Shown piece after piece: positions 42,620-51,627 of a stretch of 64,000 nt of DNA. The translations under genes and the position numbers were made by a program. The notes beneath the pieces were generated by a model, which worked only from the letters and a program-made list of their open reading frames with translations, ran no database searches and had not been told where the DNA came from. The stretch is from the NCBI GenBank assembly GCA_949293415.1, contig CASFDK010000006.1, forward strand, positions 51,131-115,130, in the 5' to 3' direction. Within the stretch, counting starts at the first letter, position 1, and each line of letters begins with the position of its first letter. Source of the stretch: an uncultured Verrucomicrobiota bacterium. GTDB lineage: Bacteria > Verrucomicrobiota > Verrucomicrobiia > Opitutales > Intestinicryptomonadaceae.

Positions 42620-43482
42620 ATGAAGAAAAATCCCCTGCTAAAGCTCGCCGCCGCGGCTCTGTTTTCGGGCGTTTCGGGCGTTTTTGCCGACATAACATAC
42701 GACATCACGTCGGACTACGTCCTCGACGCAGACTACTCTATTTCGCAAATCCAGACCGTCTCGAACGGCGCGACATACACAATCGCAAAATCCCTGACAA
42801 ACTCGGCTTCGGGATACGTGCTAACGCTTTCGAACGGGAAAACGGAAATCCTCGAAGGCGGCTCGCTTCTGATAACCTCGGCAAATTCGGGAATAAAACT
42901 CGACCAAAAATCGACGCTGACAGTCGACGGCGGGAAAATCAGGGCGGACAAAATCACCGCGTTCAACGGCAGCACGCCGAACTTCAAGACCGCAAACGCA
43001 ACCGACTCTTCCGCAATAACGCGCCTTGTCGTGGCGGGGAAACCATATTCAATATGGGCGCGTCCCAGACTCTCGGGCTTGACGTACGCACAAAGCTCAA
43101 CTACAACGCGGCGGTGGGCTCACTTCTTACCGTAGACTATGCGCGCGTCGATACGAACGGCACGAATGCCAATATCTTTGTGGAAAACCCCGACAATCTC
43201 GCGATTTTCTTCAAGACGGGCAACGATTTCGCGAACGTCTATTCGTTCGACTCCGGCACGGGCAGGCTTTTCATAACATCCACGGAATACGGCTACGACG
43301 TAAAATCCATGACGTTCTCGTTCCGAAACGGCGGCAGTGCCCTGTCGGGGCTTTCGTTTACGGCGGTCGAAGGCGGCTATATGCTGCAGAGCGTTCCCGA
43401 ACCCGCCGAATGGGCGGCGGTTTTCGGAGCGGCAGCCCTCGCGCTTGCCCTGCGCCGCAAAACTAAAAACTTGCGTCGATAG
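42620..43482 (+). pseudogene. PEP-CTERM anchored secreted protein with a one-base frameshift
   Basis: The start at 42620 has GAAAGGA 7 bases upstream and encodes a signal peptide (NPLLKLAAAALFSGVSGVFA) and a beta-rich passenger (TLTVDGGKIRADKITAFNG). The frame shifts near 43036-43039, a GGGG run: one extra G would join RLVVAGE to TIFNMGASQTLGLDV and give an uninterrupted product of about 287 residues. The second part ends with the sorting signal VPEPAEWAAVFGAAALALAL plus RRK, typical of exosortase substrates. Without the extra G the product stops at 43135 and lacks the anchor. It may be a true mutation, a slippage site or an assembly error. Confidence 0.75.
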
Positions 43483-43563
43483 ATTTTTTCCGCAACAATC
43501 CGACTGTTGGGAACGGAGTTTTTGATGTTCTTACAATGCTCCGTTTCTTTTTATCCGCATACG

Positions 43564-46305
43564 ATGAAAAAATTCCTTTCCGCACTTTCAATATCCGCAT
43601 TTGCCTGCGCCGCCTCGGCGACGGTGGCAATATATCCGCACAAAATGTCGCCGAGGGAATCGGCGGACGACTCGCGGCGGCTCGTGAAGCCGCCCGCTTC
43701 GGCAGAAGCCGGTGGCGCAACCGCCTTCTCGTCGATACGCCATATTCCGCGAACCGCCGATATTTCCAAGGAGTTCGACAAATACGAACAGCTCGGTAAT
43801 TACGCGTGGCTCAACTATCAGACACTCTTCGACGACAGAGTAGACACAATAATCGACGAAATCAAAAAGCGCGGCTTCAGACTCTTCGATATCTGGGGAT
43901 TCGTCCCCGGCTCGGGTGCAGGCAAAGAGCCGTGGATTCAATTTACACCGCCCGAACGCGTCCTCGAAAACGCCGAAAAATCGCTCGGGGAAAACTGGCT
44001 CGGGATGGACAACGGCGAGCAGGACTACCGCTATATGCGCTGCTTCTCGTTCTCGACCTACCAGCCCGACGACGACTTCTCCCGCTACGTCGACTTCCAC
44101 CGACATTTCGAACGGCTCGGGAACTGCCTCGACAACAAAATGGCGGCTCTCTTGGGCTTGAACTTCGGACACTATTTCCTGAAAGAGGGACTTTACACAT
44201 ACATCGGCGCGGAAACGGGACAGAGCCTGCCGAACACCCAAATCTACTACTCGTTCATACGCGGGGCGGGCAAACAATACGGCGTTCCGTGGTTCGGCAA
44301 CGTATCGGTTTTCAACCGTTGGGGCTACAAAAACTACTCGGGAACGGGCGGGGGCAGCCCCGAGCACGGAACTTCGCTGAGTTTGATGAAGCGGCTGATG
44401 TACTCGCACCTGATGTACAACTGTTCGATTGCGGGCTTCGAGATGTCGTTTTTTATGCCCGATGGCTCGCTTTCGCCGATAGGGAAAATCCAGAGAGAGG
44501 CGAAAATTTGGGCGGAGAAAAACCGCGATTTGGGCGTAATGCAAACGCCCGTCGCGCTGCTTTTCGACTTCCGCTCGGGATGGATGTTCCCGCGCGCGGG
44601 CAAAGCCCCCTATATGAAATGGGGCAACAGCCCGTTCGGGCGCGGCGAATATATGGCGGACGCAATTCTCGATACGATATATCCCGACTACCGCGACTGC
44701 TCGTATTTCCGCAACGAACTCGGCTACATCTGCCCCACCCCGTTCGGCGACATCGCCGACTGCGTGCTTTCGGACATCTCCGCCGCGCAACTCAAAAAAT
44801 ATCCGTTTGTAATAGTTGCAACCAACCTCAAATATTCCGACGAGCTCGCAGAAACGCTGCGCCAGTATGTGCGCTCGGGCGGCTCGCTGACGATTTCCGC
44901 CGCCCCGCTCTCGAAAGTAAACGGGGGAATAGGAGGGATAAAAGCGGCGGGCGAAGTCTTCGAATCGTCCGCGAAAATGCGAATCGGCGCGGAAGAGGTC
45001 GCCGAAGACGAAATCTACGAACTGCAAAAACTCGAGCTTCCGCCAAACGCCGAAGTTTTGAAAAACGCCGACGGGCAGACGGTGTTCGCAAGTGTCGAAT
45101 ACGGACGCGGGCGCGTCAACGCGTTCGCATCGCCTTTCCTGATTTCCGCGAAACAAACGGGAGTTGCGACATACGAAAAATTCCGCGAACAAAACGCGCC
45201 GCTTCCCGTGCCGTTTAAAATGCTTAGGCACGCAAAAATTCTGCTCTCGAAAGAGCTGTCGAAAGCGAACGTTTTCGAAACAAACCCCGAGCTTTCGCTA
45301 ATCGTCTGCGCAAAGTCGGAAAAGGACTTCACTGTGGCTGTGCTTAACAATTCGTTCGGCGAGAAAAAATTCTTTCTGAAATCGAAATGCGGCGAAATCG
45401 CGAGCCTGCGCGAAATTCCGATTGACCGCAGCGAACGCTCCGCCGCGGGTTTTCTGCCGCTCGGAGTAAAAGCGGAACTCGGCAAAAACTCGGAAAATAC
45501 AATCGCGGGCGGCGACATCAGAATTTTCGAAGTATCCCTGAAAAACCCCGACATAAAAATTCTGCCCAAGAACATAGACCCTCCGAATCCCGAAGGCGAA
45601 ACGCTCGAGCTCGGCGAAATAATCGACCTGCGCCGCGAAATTCTGAAACGCCCGACCTTCTTCAGGCACTACGACACCGTTGCCGTAGATTGGAAATATC
45701 TCGAAGTGCGCACGAAGTCCGCCCTGCGCGAAGAGGGACAGTGGGCGAAACGCATCGGGCTGAAAACCGCCGTAAACTTCGCCTCGGGAATAAACCTGTT
45801 CCCCGACCTGCGCATAACCGACAACGACCCCGCCGAATACAAAAAGAGCCTCAAGCGCATAAAGGCGGTTGTCGAAAAGGCGGCGGTCTGGGGCGCGGGG
45901 AAGATTTACATAACACTCCAACGTATGCCCGAAAACAACTATTCGCCCGACCGCTACGACTCGGACGCGGTGAAAACATTCGAGCGAATCGCCGACTTCG
46001 CCGAAAAATTCGGAATCGACGTAGTTCTTATCCCGCATTTCGGACGCGACAAAAACTTCCCCGTCTGGGGCGGCTTCCCCGACATCAAATACAACAAAAA
46101 CGTGCGCGACATAGCCCTGCGGGTTGCGCGGAAAAATTTCAAGTACGCAGTGAACCCAGCCCTGCTCGAGCACTGCGGCGAGCTTGAAGCCTTCGGACGC
46201 GGGGAGTTCGAATCCGCCGCCGAAACGGTAAACGCCCCAAAGAAAACCGACATCCACGGGCTGCCGTATATGTTCGAGACAAAATCGTTCTCGACGCGGA
46301 AATAG
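43564..46305 (+). CDS. Large exported two-domain protein, putative glycoside hydrolase
   Basis: A 913-residue protein from ATG at 43564, which gives a signal peptide (MKKFLSALSISAFACAASA). The first 400 residues look like a TIM barrel with a glycosidase-like layout (NYQTLFDDRVDTIIDEIKKR, FRLFDIWGFVPGSG, HLMYNCSIAGFEMSFFMPDG). The middle (about 410-560) resembles the glutamine-amidotransferase-like trimerisation fold of GH42-type enzymes (KYPFVIVATNLKYSDELAET, YVRSGGSLTIS). The C-terminal 200 residues look like a xylose-isomerase-like barrel. No catalytic pair is assigned. Its neighbours are carbohydrate-active enzymes. Confidence 0.6.
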   Translation: MKKFLSALSISAFACAASATVAIYPHKMSPRESADDSRRLVKPPASAEAGGATAFSSIRHIPRTADISKEFDKYEQLGNYAWLNYQTLFDDRVDTIIDEIKKRGFRLFDIWGFVPGSGAGKEPWIQFTPPERVLENAEKSLGENWLGMDNGEQDYRYMRCFSFSTYQPDDDFSRYVDFHRHFERLGNCLDNKMAALLGLNFGHYFLKEGLYTYIGAETGQSLPNTQIYYSFIRGAGKQYGVPWFGNVSVFNRWGYKNYSGTGGGSPEHGTSLSLMKRLMYSHLMYNCSIAGFEMSFFMPDGSLSPIGKIQREAKIWAEKNRDLGVMQTPVALLFDFRSGWMFPRAGKAPYMKWGNSPFGRGEYMADAILDTIYPDYRDCSYFRNELGYICPTPFGDIADCVLSDISAAQLKKYPFVIVATNLKYSDELAETLRQYVRSGGSLTISAAPLSKVNGGIGGIKAAGEVFESSAKMRIGAEEVAEDEIYELQKLELPPNAEVLKNADGQTVFASVEYGRGRVNAFASPFLISAKQTGVATYEKFREQNAPLPVPFKMLRHAKILLSKELSKANVFETNPELSLIVCAKSEKDFTVAVLNNSFGEKKFFLKSKCGEIASLREIPIDRSERSAAGFLPLGVKAELGKNSENTIAGGDIRIFEVSLKNPDIKILPKNIDPPNPEGETLELGEIIDLRREILKRPTFFRHYDTVAVDWKYLEVRTKSALREEGQWAKRIGLKTAVNFASGINLFPDLRITDNDPAEYKKSLKRIKAVVEKAAVWGAGKIYITLQRMPENNYSPDRYDSDAVKTFERIADFAEKFGIDVVLIPHFGRDKNFPVWGGFPDIKYNKNVRDIALRVARKNFKYAVNPALLEHCGELEAFGRGEFESAAETVNAPKKTDIHGLPYMFETKSFSTRK

Positions 46306-46321
46306 CGGACAATATCGGCGC

Positions 46322-46361
46322 AAAAAAGACACTGCAATTTTTTACAGTGTCTTGCCTTTTT
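46322..46361. terminator. Bidirectional terminator
   Basis: AAGACACTG (46326-46334) pairs with CAGTGTCTT (46345-46353), with T-runs on both sides. The stop codon of the minus-strand 78-residue gene lies in its loop. Confidence 0.75.
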
Positions 46362-46578
46362 CGGATGTGCGCTGGGAGGAACGCCACTTTTCGCGGTGGT
46401 TCATAATCCAGTCGAGCAACGCCCTGTCGTAGCCGATGTCGTGCCCCGCCTTTTCGGACTCGAGCCACTTGTGCCTGAGAATCTCCTCGCGCTCGGCAAG
46501 GAACTCCCTGTACAGGCTCGAACGGCGAAGCGACGAATCGTCTGGGGCGGCGGATTTCAACCTTGTTCTTTTTACCAT
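46342..46578 (-). CDS. Small conserved-looking hypothetical protein
   Basis: A 78-residue, charged, helical protein with FLAEREEILRHKWLESEKAG and HDIGYDRALLDWIMNHREKW. This resembles the C-terminal motif of some DUF4032-type proteins and small stand-alone homologues, but the identity is not certain. It follows the GH5 gene by 100 bases on the same strand and ends inside a terminator hairpin. Confidence 0.55.
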   Translation of the reverse strand: MVKRTRLKSAAPDDSSLRRSSLYREFLAEREEILRHKWLESEKAGHDIGYDRALLDWIMNHREKWRSSQRTSEKGKTL

Positions 46579-46678
46579 ATTGAAGAATTTGAAATAACTT
46601 TTCCTATGGAGAAAAGTCTGCCCATCAAACGCGCAACTGCAAGCAAATTTTCACGGGGTTCGAAGCCGCTTCGGACGG

Positions 46679-47833
46679 CTACCGAACGTCGCCCACAAGG
46701 ATTTTCGCAAGCTCGGGCGAAAGAATTTTTCGGGTGTCGTCGTCGACAAGGCTGAATCGGTTGCCGTCGTTCGGCGTACTCAGATAATTCCAGACGCAAT
46801 ACGGAATGCCGTTTTCCTTCAGCACCGAAATTACGTCGCGCATCCAGTTTTCGCGCGACTGTTTCGGAGCGTGGCGGATTGTGCCGAATTCGCCGCACCA
46901 AAGAATTTTGTCGGGATGTTTTTTCGTGAATTCGACGGCGGGAGCGAGCATTTTTTCGATGAACGCCCTGTCCATCCGCCGCGCGTTTCCGTAGGGATTT
47001 TTCTCGCCGCAAAATTCGGCGAACTCCCTGTAGGGCTTGATGTCGGACGGATAATGCATAACCCTGTTGTATGCAAGCGGTTTTGCCTGCAATACGCCGC
47101 GCTGGTGGGTGAAGACGTACGGCTCGTAGAAATGGAACGTGTAGATTACGTTGGGGTCGTCGAAAAGTTGCAAATCCTTCAGCCGCCACGCGGAATTCCA
47201 CGACGTAGAACCGACGATGATTTTTCGCGCCGGATTTTTCGCGCGTATCGCGGCTATCGTTTCGGCGGCAAGACTGTTCCACTTTTCGGGTGCGACGCGC
47301 AGAACCTCGTTGAGAAGCTCGAAAACAACCTGCGGTTCGTCGGCAAACCTGCGCTCCATCTCGACCCACAACGCCACGAAACGCCTGCGCAACTCGGGCG
47401 AATCAAGAAGCACCGCGCTGTCCGGAACGTCGCAATAGTTGCCTACCGCCTTGTGCAGATTCAGAACTACATTCAGGTTGTGCTTCTTCGCCCAGCCGAC
47501 GAAATCGCGCATTTGGCGCATTGCCGATTCGCGGTAGACATAGGGCTTTTCCTCGACGACGATTTGGTCGAAGCCGAGGCGCACGTGGTCGAAACCGAGC
47601 GAGGCAATGTTGGCTACATCCGCTTCGGTTATGTACGATTCGAAATGCTCGAGGTCTCCGATTGTAACCGCGAATTTTTGGTCGTCGGGCAGGACGTTCG
47701 GACGCTTGTAGTTCGTAAGCCAACCGCCCACGCCCATTCCGCGCTCGAAGCCCGAAAACCTGGGCATGGCATGGCTTTGTAAAACCGCCGCAAATACGGC
47801 GAAGAACACTGCAAATAATTTTCCGAATTCCAT
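46679..47833 (-). CDS. Glycoside hydrolase family 5 (cellulase-type) enzyme
   Basis: A 384-residue exported enzyme. After the signal peptide the barrel begins with FERGMGVGGWLTNY; HVRLGFDQIVVEE follows, VVFELLNEV carries the acid/base Glu after Asn, YTFHFYEPYVFTHQ the conserved His-Tyr, and ILWCGEFGTIRHAPK the nucleophile Glu. The fold and pairs fit GH5. ATGATG occurs at the start; the second (47833) has AAAGG at 7 bases and is preferred. A LacI gene is divergent, with an operator-like palindrome between them at 47901-47919. Confidence 0.88.
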   Translation of the reverse strand: MEFGKLFAVFFAVFAAVLQSHAMPRFSGFERGMGVGGWLTNYKRPNVLPDDQKFAVTIGDLEHFESYITEADVANIASLGFDHVRLGFDQIVVEEKPYVYRESAMRQMRDFVGWAKKHNLNVVLNLHKAVGNYCDVPDSAVLLDSPELRRRFVALWVEMERRFADEPQVVFELLNEVLRVAPEKWNSLAAETIAAIRAKNPARKIIVGSTSWNSAWRLKDLQLFDDPNVIYTFHFYEPYVFTHQRGVLQAKPLAYNRVMHYPSDIKPYREFAEFCGEKNPYGNARRMDRAFIEKMLAPAVEFTKKHPDKILWCGEFGTIRHAPKQSRENWMRDVISVLKENGIPYCVWNYLSTPNDGNRFSLVDDDTRKILSPELAKILVGDVR

Positions 47834-47895
47834 CATAAAACCTTTCGTCGGAAAGAATCGCCGCGCCGCCCGCGTTAGTCAACTTTTTCGAGCCG

Positions 47896-47924
47896 CGCAT
47901 ATATGCAACGGTTGCATATGCCAA
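47896..47924. promoter_or_regulatory. Operator palindrome in the GH5 promoter
   Basis: ATATGCAAC-G-GTTGCATAT (47901-47919) has perfect 9-bp arms. On the minus strand TTGGCA (47924-47919), a 17-bp spacer and TATGCG (47901-47896) frame it, so a bound repressor would block the GH5 promoter. The site is also upstream of the divergent LacI gene. Confidence 0.65.
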
Positions 47925-47991
47925 ATGACCGTTTTTAGGCGTTCGGATGATTTTTATTGAATTTTATATATTCAAAATTTTAATAATCCCA

Positions 47992-48993
47992 ATGCGGGAA
48001 AAGAAAGCAAAATCGCTCGCCGCCGTTGCGGAACTCGCGGGATGTTCGCCCTGCACCGCCTCGCGTGCAATCTCGGGAAACGGATATGTTTCGGCGGAAA
48101 TGCGCCGCAAGATTGCGGCGGCGGCAAAGAAAACGGGATACGTGCGCAGCGAGTTTGTCTCGCGCGCGATGTCGTCGATAAGGGAATCGCGCGCGGACAT
48201 CGAAACCGTGGCGTTCGTGAACGCAAAAACCGTGCGGGATGTTTCCAAATCGTATTCGGCGATAGCCCGATACGTCGCCGCGGCAAGGCGGCAGGCGGAA
48301 CGGGCGGGTCTTAAAGTGTGCGACATCTGGCTCGGCGAAAATTCGTTCACGCCCGAAAAGCTCGAAAGGATTCTGACCGCCCGCAACATCAGGGGCGGCA
48401 TACTTTTCGGGCACTACTACAAAGACAGCATTTCGGACGGTTTCAAAAAAGTGCTCGGGAAACTCGAATTCGTTTCGATGGGAGTTCGGGCGAACGCTCC
48501 CGTTTCGAAGTCGGTTTTTATGGACAGGTTTTTAATCGCGCGCGGGTTTACCGAGCGGATTTTCCGCGCGGGATACAAGCGCGTCGGCTTTGTCGTTGAA
48601 CGCTTTGCCGACTCGTACGAAGAGGGAAAGTTTTCGGGCGGTTTTCTGCGTGCGCAACTTGCGCGCAAAAATGCCGAATTGATCCCGCCGCTGTTCTTCG
48701 GACGCGACGAAAAGGCGAATTTGAAATCGCTTGAAAAATATATTGAAAAATATTCGCCCGACGCCGTTTTCAGCTACTCGACGGACATCTCCGACGCAAT
48801 CGAAAGCGCGCAGCTGAAGTTTGCAAAGAAACCGAAATTTTTCCACTACGACGAACGCTATTACTCGCCCGAAACGGGGGTTATAAAAAACCAAAACCAA
48901 GTCGGCAAAGTCGCAGTGCATATACTCGCCGAGCTGCTGCGCGGACACTCGTTGCCCGTCTCGGAAATAACAATCGCGCCCAAGTGGGAATAA
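47992..48993 (+). CDS. LacI family transcriptional regulator
   Basis: A 333-residue regulator with helix-turn-helix SLAAVAELAGCSPCTASRAISG and a hinge (SEFVSRAMSSIRESRADIE). The effector domain (VAFVNAKTVRD to SEITIAPKWE) is divergent: the usual FACND-type motif reads DAVFSYSTDISDAIES. ATG at 47992 (MREKK) is preferred; the upstream in-frame Met adds a hydrophobic stretch with no sense for a repressor. It lies divergent to the GH5 gene and probably binds 47901-47919. Confidence 0.85.
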   Translation: MREKKAKSLAAVAELAGCSPCTASRAISGNGYVSAEMRRKIAAAAKKTGYVRSEFVSRAMSSIRESRADIETVAFVNAKTVRDVSKSYSAIARYVAAARRQAERAGLKVCDIWLGENSFTPEKLERILTARNIRGGILFGHYYKDSISDGFKKVLGKLEFVSMGVRANAPVSKSVFMDRFLIARGFTERIFRAGYKRVGFVVERFADSYEEGKFSGGFLRAQLARKNAELIPPLFFGRDEKANLKSLEKYIEKYSPDAVFSYSTDISDAIESAQLKFAKKPKFFHYDERYYSPETGVIKNQNQVGKVAVHILAELLRGHSLPVSEITIAPKWE

Positions 48994-49024
48994 AAAAACC
49001 GCCGAGCTTCCGAGCTTCGGCGGT
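48992..49024. terminator. Terminator between the LacI gene and the GH127 gene
   Basis: ACCGCCGA pairs with TCGGCGGT around a GCTTCCGAGC region, with seven T on the minus strand. It serves mainly the minus-strand GH127 gene. Confidence 0.75.
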
Positions 49025-49043
49025 TTCGGTGATTGCGGCGTTT

Positions 49044-50996
49044 TTAGAAGAATATCGAGAATGTTTTGGGGTCGCCGCTTTCGAAGTCGCCCGCGCTCGA
49101 TAGGTCGCAAACCTTGGTCTTCACCGTGCCTTTGGGCGATTTAATTTCCGCCTCCCACGCGCACATTGTAGTGTCCGACTTTATCGGTTTCAACGTGCAC
49201 GTTGCGCCGCTTTTGTTGACGGTTTCGAAGTCGAAAATCTCGGCTTCGGTGTCGCCCAAAAGTTTGCTTTTTGCGAGAATCAAAGGCCCTACCATAATCG
49301 TTGCGGCGGGTTCGGAGCGCATAAGATTGTCGATTCCGCGCAGGCTATTGTCGTACCAGCGGTAGTAGGAATTCGAATTTTTTGCAATCGGCTTTGCGGG
49401 AAGATTCGAGTCTACTACGCGCGCGGAGTGGTCGAATTGAAATTCGATTTCGCGCGAGCCGTCTACGGAAATTTCGGCAAAGCCGCCATTTACCTGCGCG
49501 CCGTCGAGCAGCGTTTTTTTGCTCCAGCGCGGGATTCTGAACGCCACGGTTTGCGGCGTCTTCGAATTTATTTTCACGCGGACGACACCCGTCTGCAAAT
49601 AGCCGTCGGAGATTTCGATTTTCGCGCCGTCGAGTTCAACCTTGCACGGGAAATAGAGATTTACGCGGATTGTTCCGTCGCGCGATTTTTGCGCAATCGC
49701 CTGCGCCATATCGAGGAATCCGCGCGGGATGTTGTCTACGCAACAGTGGTTCTTAGTGAAGCCCGACTGGAGTTCGGCGTACATCGTGCGGCAGTGCGAG
49801 CGCACGCCCCTTGCGCCCCATTTGCCGTCGCGGAACACGCCCGCGAGAAAGGCGTTGCAGAACGTCTCCTCGAGAACGTCGACATACTTCGGATTGCCCG
49901 TAAGCGTGTAGAGGTCGAGATTCAGACGCATCCAGTGGATTGCGTCGCACGGCTCGGTTATGCCGTTGATTTCCGCGGCGGCGTGCGCGAACTGGTCGTT
50001 GTATCCAACGCTCGCGAGCGGGTTGCGCTCGAACTTCCAGATTTTTTCGGCGAAGCGTTCGACCGCCTCGAGACAGCGTTTGTCGCCCGTGATTCGATAG
50101 TACTCGAGAACGCCCTCCATACACGACATCATCTCGTACGCTTTCGCCCATTTTTCGGGCAGCGGATACCACTCGTGCACGGGCTTGTCGGAGAACGAAT
50201 TGCGGATTAGATTCGGCGGCGTGCCGTCGTCGCGGTCGAGATACCCCACGATTTCGCGCGAGAACTCGAGAAATTTTTTGTCGCCCGTGTTGCGGTAGAG
50301 AATGAGCATCGGCTTTAGAATCGACATACTCGGCATACCCTCGAACGTGCCCGTATCGCAGATTCGCACGTTGTTTGCGCGGAGCATATCTATCAGCTGA
50401 ACGGCGGAACGCCTCGCCGCCTCGAGATACTTCGGATTGCCGCCAAGCTCGTAGATTTCCAAGAGCCCCCAGAGCGTGTACTTTCTGCACCAGATATTCC
50501 AGCACCAGTTGCAACGCCACTTCATAACCTTTTTCGCCGCTTCGAGGTCGTTTACGCGTAGAAACATTTTGTCTCTGTACGTGCCCAAGTAGCCGTCGGG
50601 CTGTTGGTGCGTTATGAGCCTGTCGGCCGACGACTCGAGGAATTTCGCCAAGTCCGCAGACTTCGAATATTGCGCAACTCGCGAACCGCTGATTGCAAGC
50701 TTGCCCCAAAATTCGCCCTGCCAGAGGCCGACAACCTTTTTGGCGTCGTCCTGCGGATTTTCGAACGCACTTTCCGCCTCGCCGAAAATCTCCCTTTTGG
50801 CATAGTCCGAAAACACGCGTTCGCGGAAAAACGTGTCCATCTTTTTGCCGATTGCGCCTTCGATTTTTACGTCCGAAAGCTTGGGCGTTTCGAGGACGTC
50901 GTTTTGCGCATACGGAACTTTTGCGTCTTTGCAGGATGTCGTAAAGATGGCCGCCGCAAAAGCCAACAATAACGGTAAAATTTGCAATTTGTTCAT
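49044..50996 (-). CDS. GH127-like beta-L-arabinofuranosidase lipoprotein
   Basis: A 650-residue lipoprotein (lipobox TTSC) of the DUF1680/GH127 type. It is an (alpha/alpha)6 barrel with HQQPDGYLGTYR and LWGLLEIYELGGNPKYLEAA. The zinc-binding residues of the family are visible: Glu and Cys in ITEPCDAIHW and the Cys pair in KNHCCVDNIPRG, where one Cys is the nucleophile. The C-terminal part is beta-rich (TVAFRIPRWS). It should release arabinofuranose from plant or glycoprotein glycans. ATG at 50996 is chosen because it gives the lipoprotein signal; the frame extends upstream. Confidence 0.88.
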   Translation of the reverse strand: MNKLQILPLLLAFAAAIFTTSCKDAKVPYAQNDVLETPKLSDVKIEGAIGKKMDTFFRERVFSDYAKREIFGEAESAFENPQDDAKKVVGLWQGEFWGKLAISGSRVAQYSKSADLAKFLESSADRLITHQQPDGYLGTYRDKMFLRVNDLEAAKKVMKWRCNWCWNIWCRKYTLWGLLEIYELGGNPKYLEAARRSAVQLIDMLRANNVRICDTGTFEGMPSMSILKPMLILYRNTGDKKFLEFSREIVGYLDRDDGTPPNLIRNSFSDKPVHEWYPLPEKWAKAYEMMSCMEGVLEYYRITGDKRCLEAVERFAEKIWKFERNPLASVGYNDQFAHAAAEINGITEPCDAIHWMRLNLDLYTLTGNPKYVDVLEETFCNAFLAGVFRDGKWGARGVRSHCRTMYAELQSGFTKNHCCVDNIPRGFLDMAQAIAQKSRDGTIRVNLYFPCKVELDGAKIEISDGYLQTGVVRVKINSKTPQTVAFRIPRWSKKTLLDGAQVNGGFAEISVDGSREIEFQFDHSARVVDSNLPAKPIAKNSNSYYRWYDNSLRGIDNLMRSEPAATIMVGPLILAKSKLLGDTEAEIFDFETVNKSGATCTLKPIKSDTTMCAWEAEIKSPKGTVKTKVCDLSSAGDFESGDPKTFSIFF

Positions 50997-51057
50997 ATAT
51001 AGAGTCTGTGCGTGAGGAATATACGTACAGACGGACTCGAAACAAGTCAACAAAAAT

Positions 51058-51095
51058 GCAAAAAGCGGCGCAGGCAAAACGCCCGCAACCGCTTT
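51058..51095 (-). terminator. Terminator of ilvB-cyclophilin
   Basis: AAAGCGG (51062-51068) pairs with CCGCTTT (51089-51095) with a further internal stem, followed by TTTTT on the minus strand. Confidence 0.6.
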
Positions 51096-51120
51096 GCGAA
51101 TCGAAAAATTCCCGAGCCTG

Positions 51121-51603
51121 CTATTTGTCGGATACCTCCGCGGATATAATTTTCTGCTCCTGAACGGGTCTGTCCATAAAGCCCGTCTCGCAGTTTTCAA
51201 TCTTCTTCACCACTTCGTAGCCCTCCACGACTTCGCCGAAAATCGTGTGGTGCATATGCAGCCACGGCGTGGGAACCGTGGTGATGAAAAACTGGCTACC
51301 GTTTGTGGACGGACCCGCGTTTGCCATCGCCAAAAGCCCCTGTCTGTCGAAGCCGACATTGGCGTCGAATTCGTCCTCGAAAGGATGTCCCCAAATCGAG
51401 TTGCCGCCGCAGCCGCTGCCCGTGGGGTCGCCGCCCTGAATCATGAAATCCTTTATGACGCGGTGGAAAATGATTCCGTTGTAGTAGCCCTTTTCGACGA
51501 GCTTTACGAAGTTTTCACACGCCTTGGGCGCGATTTTTGGGAAAAGCTTGAGCTTGATATCGCCCTGCGTTGTCTTGAGCGTTACGAATGTGTTTTCGTC
51601 CAT
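51121..51603 (-). CDS. Cyclophilin-type peptidyl-prolyl isomerase
   Basis: A 160-residue cytoplasmic-looking cyclophilin with no signal peptide. Active-site segments are [19 protein letters not shown] (catalytic Arg and substrate-contact Phe, Met, Gln), [16 protein letters not shown] and the loop around [18 protein letters not shown]. The usual active-site Trp is replaced by His in the MHHTIFG segment, as in many bacterial forms. It follows ilvB by 24 bases. Confidence 0.94.
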   Translation of the reverse strand: MDENTFVTLKTTQGDIKLKLFPKIAPKACENFVKLVEKGYYNGIIFHRVIKDFMIQGGDPTGSGCGGNSIWGHPFEDEFDANVGFDRQGLLAMANAGPSTNGSQFFITTVPTPWLHMHHTIFGEVVEGYEVVKKIENCETGFMDRPVQEQKIISAEVSDK

Positions 51604-51627
51604 TTTGATTCCTTGTTTTGAAGTTTA

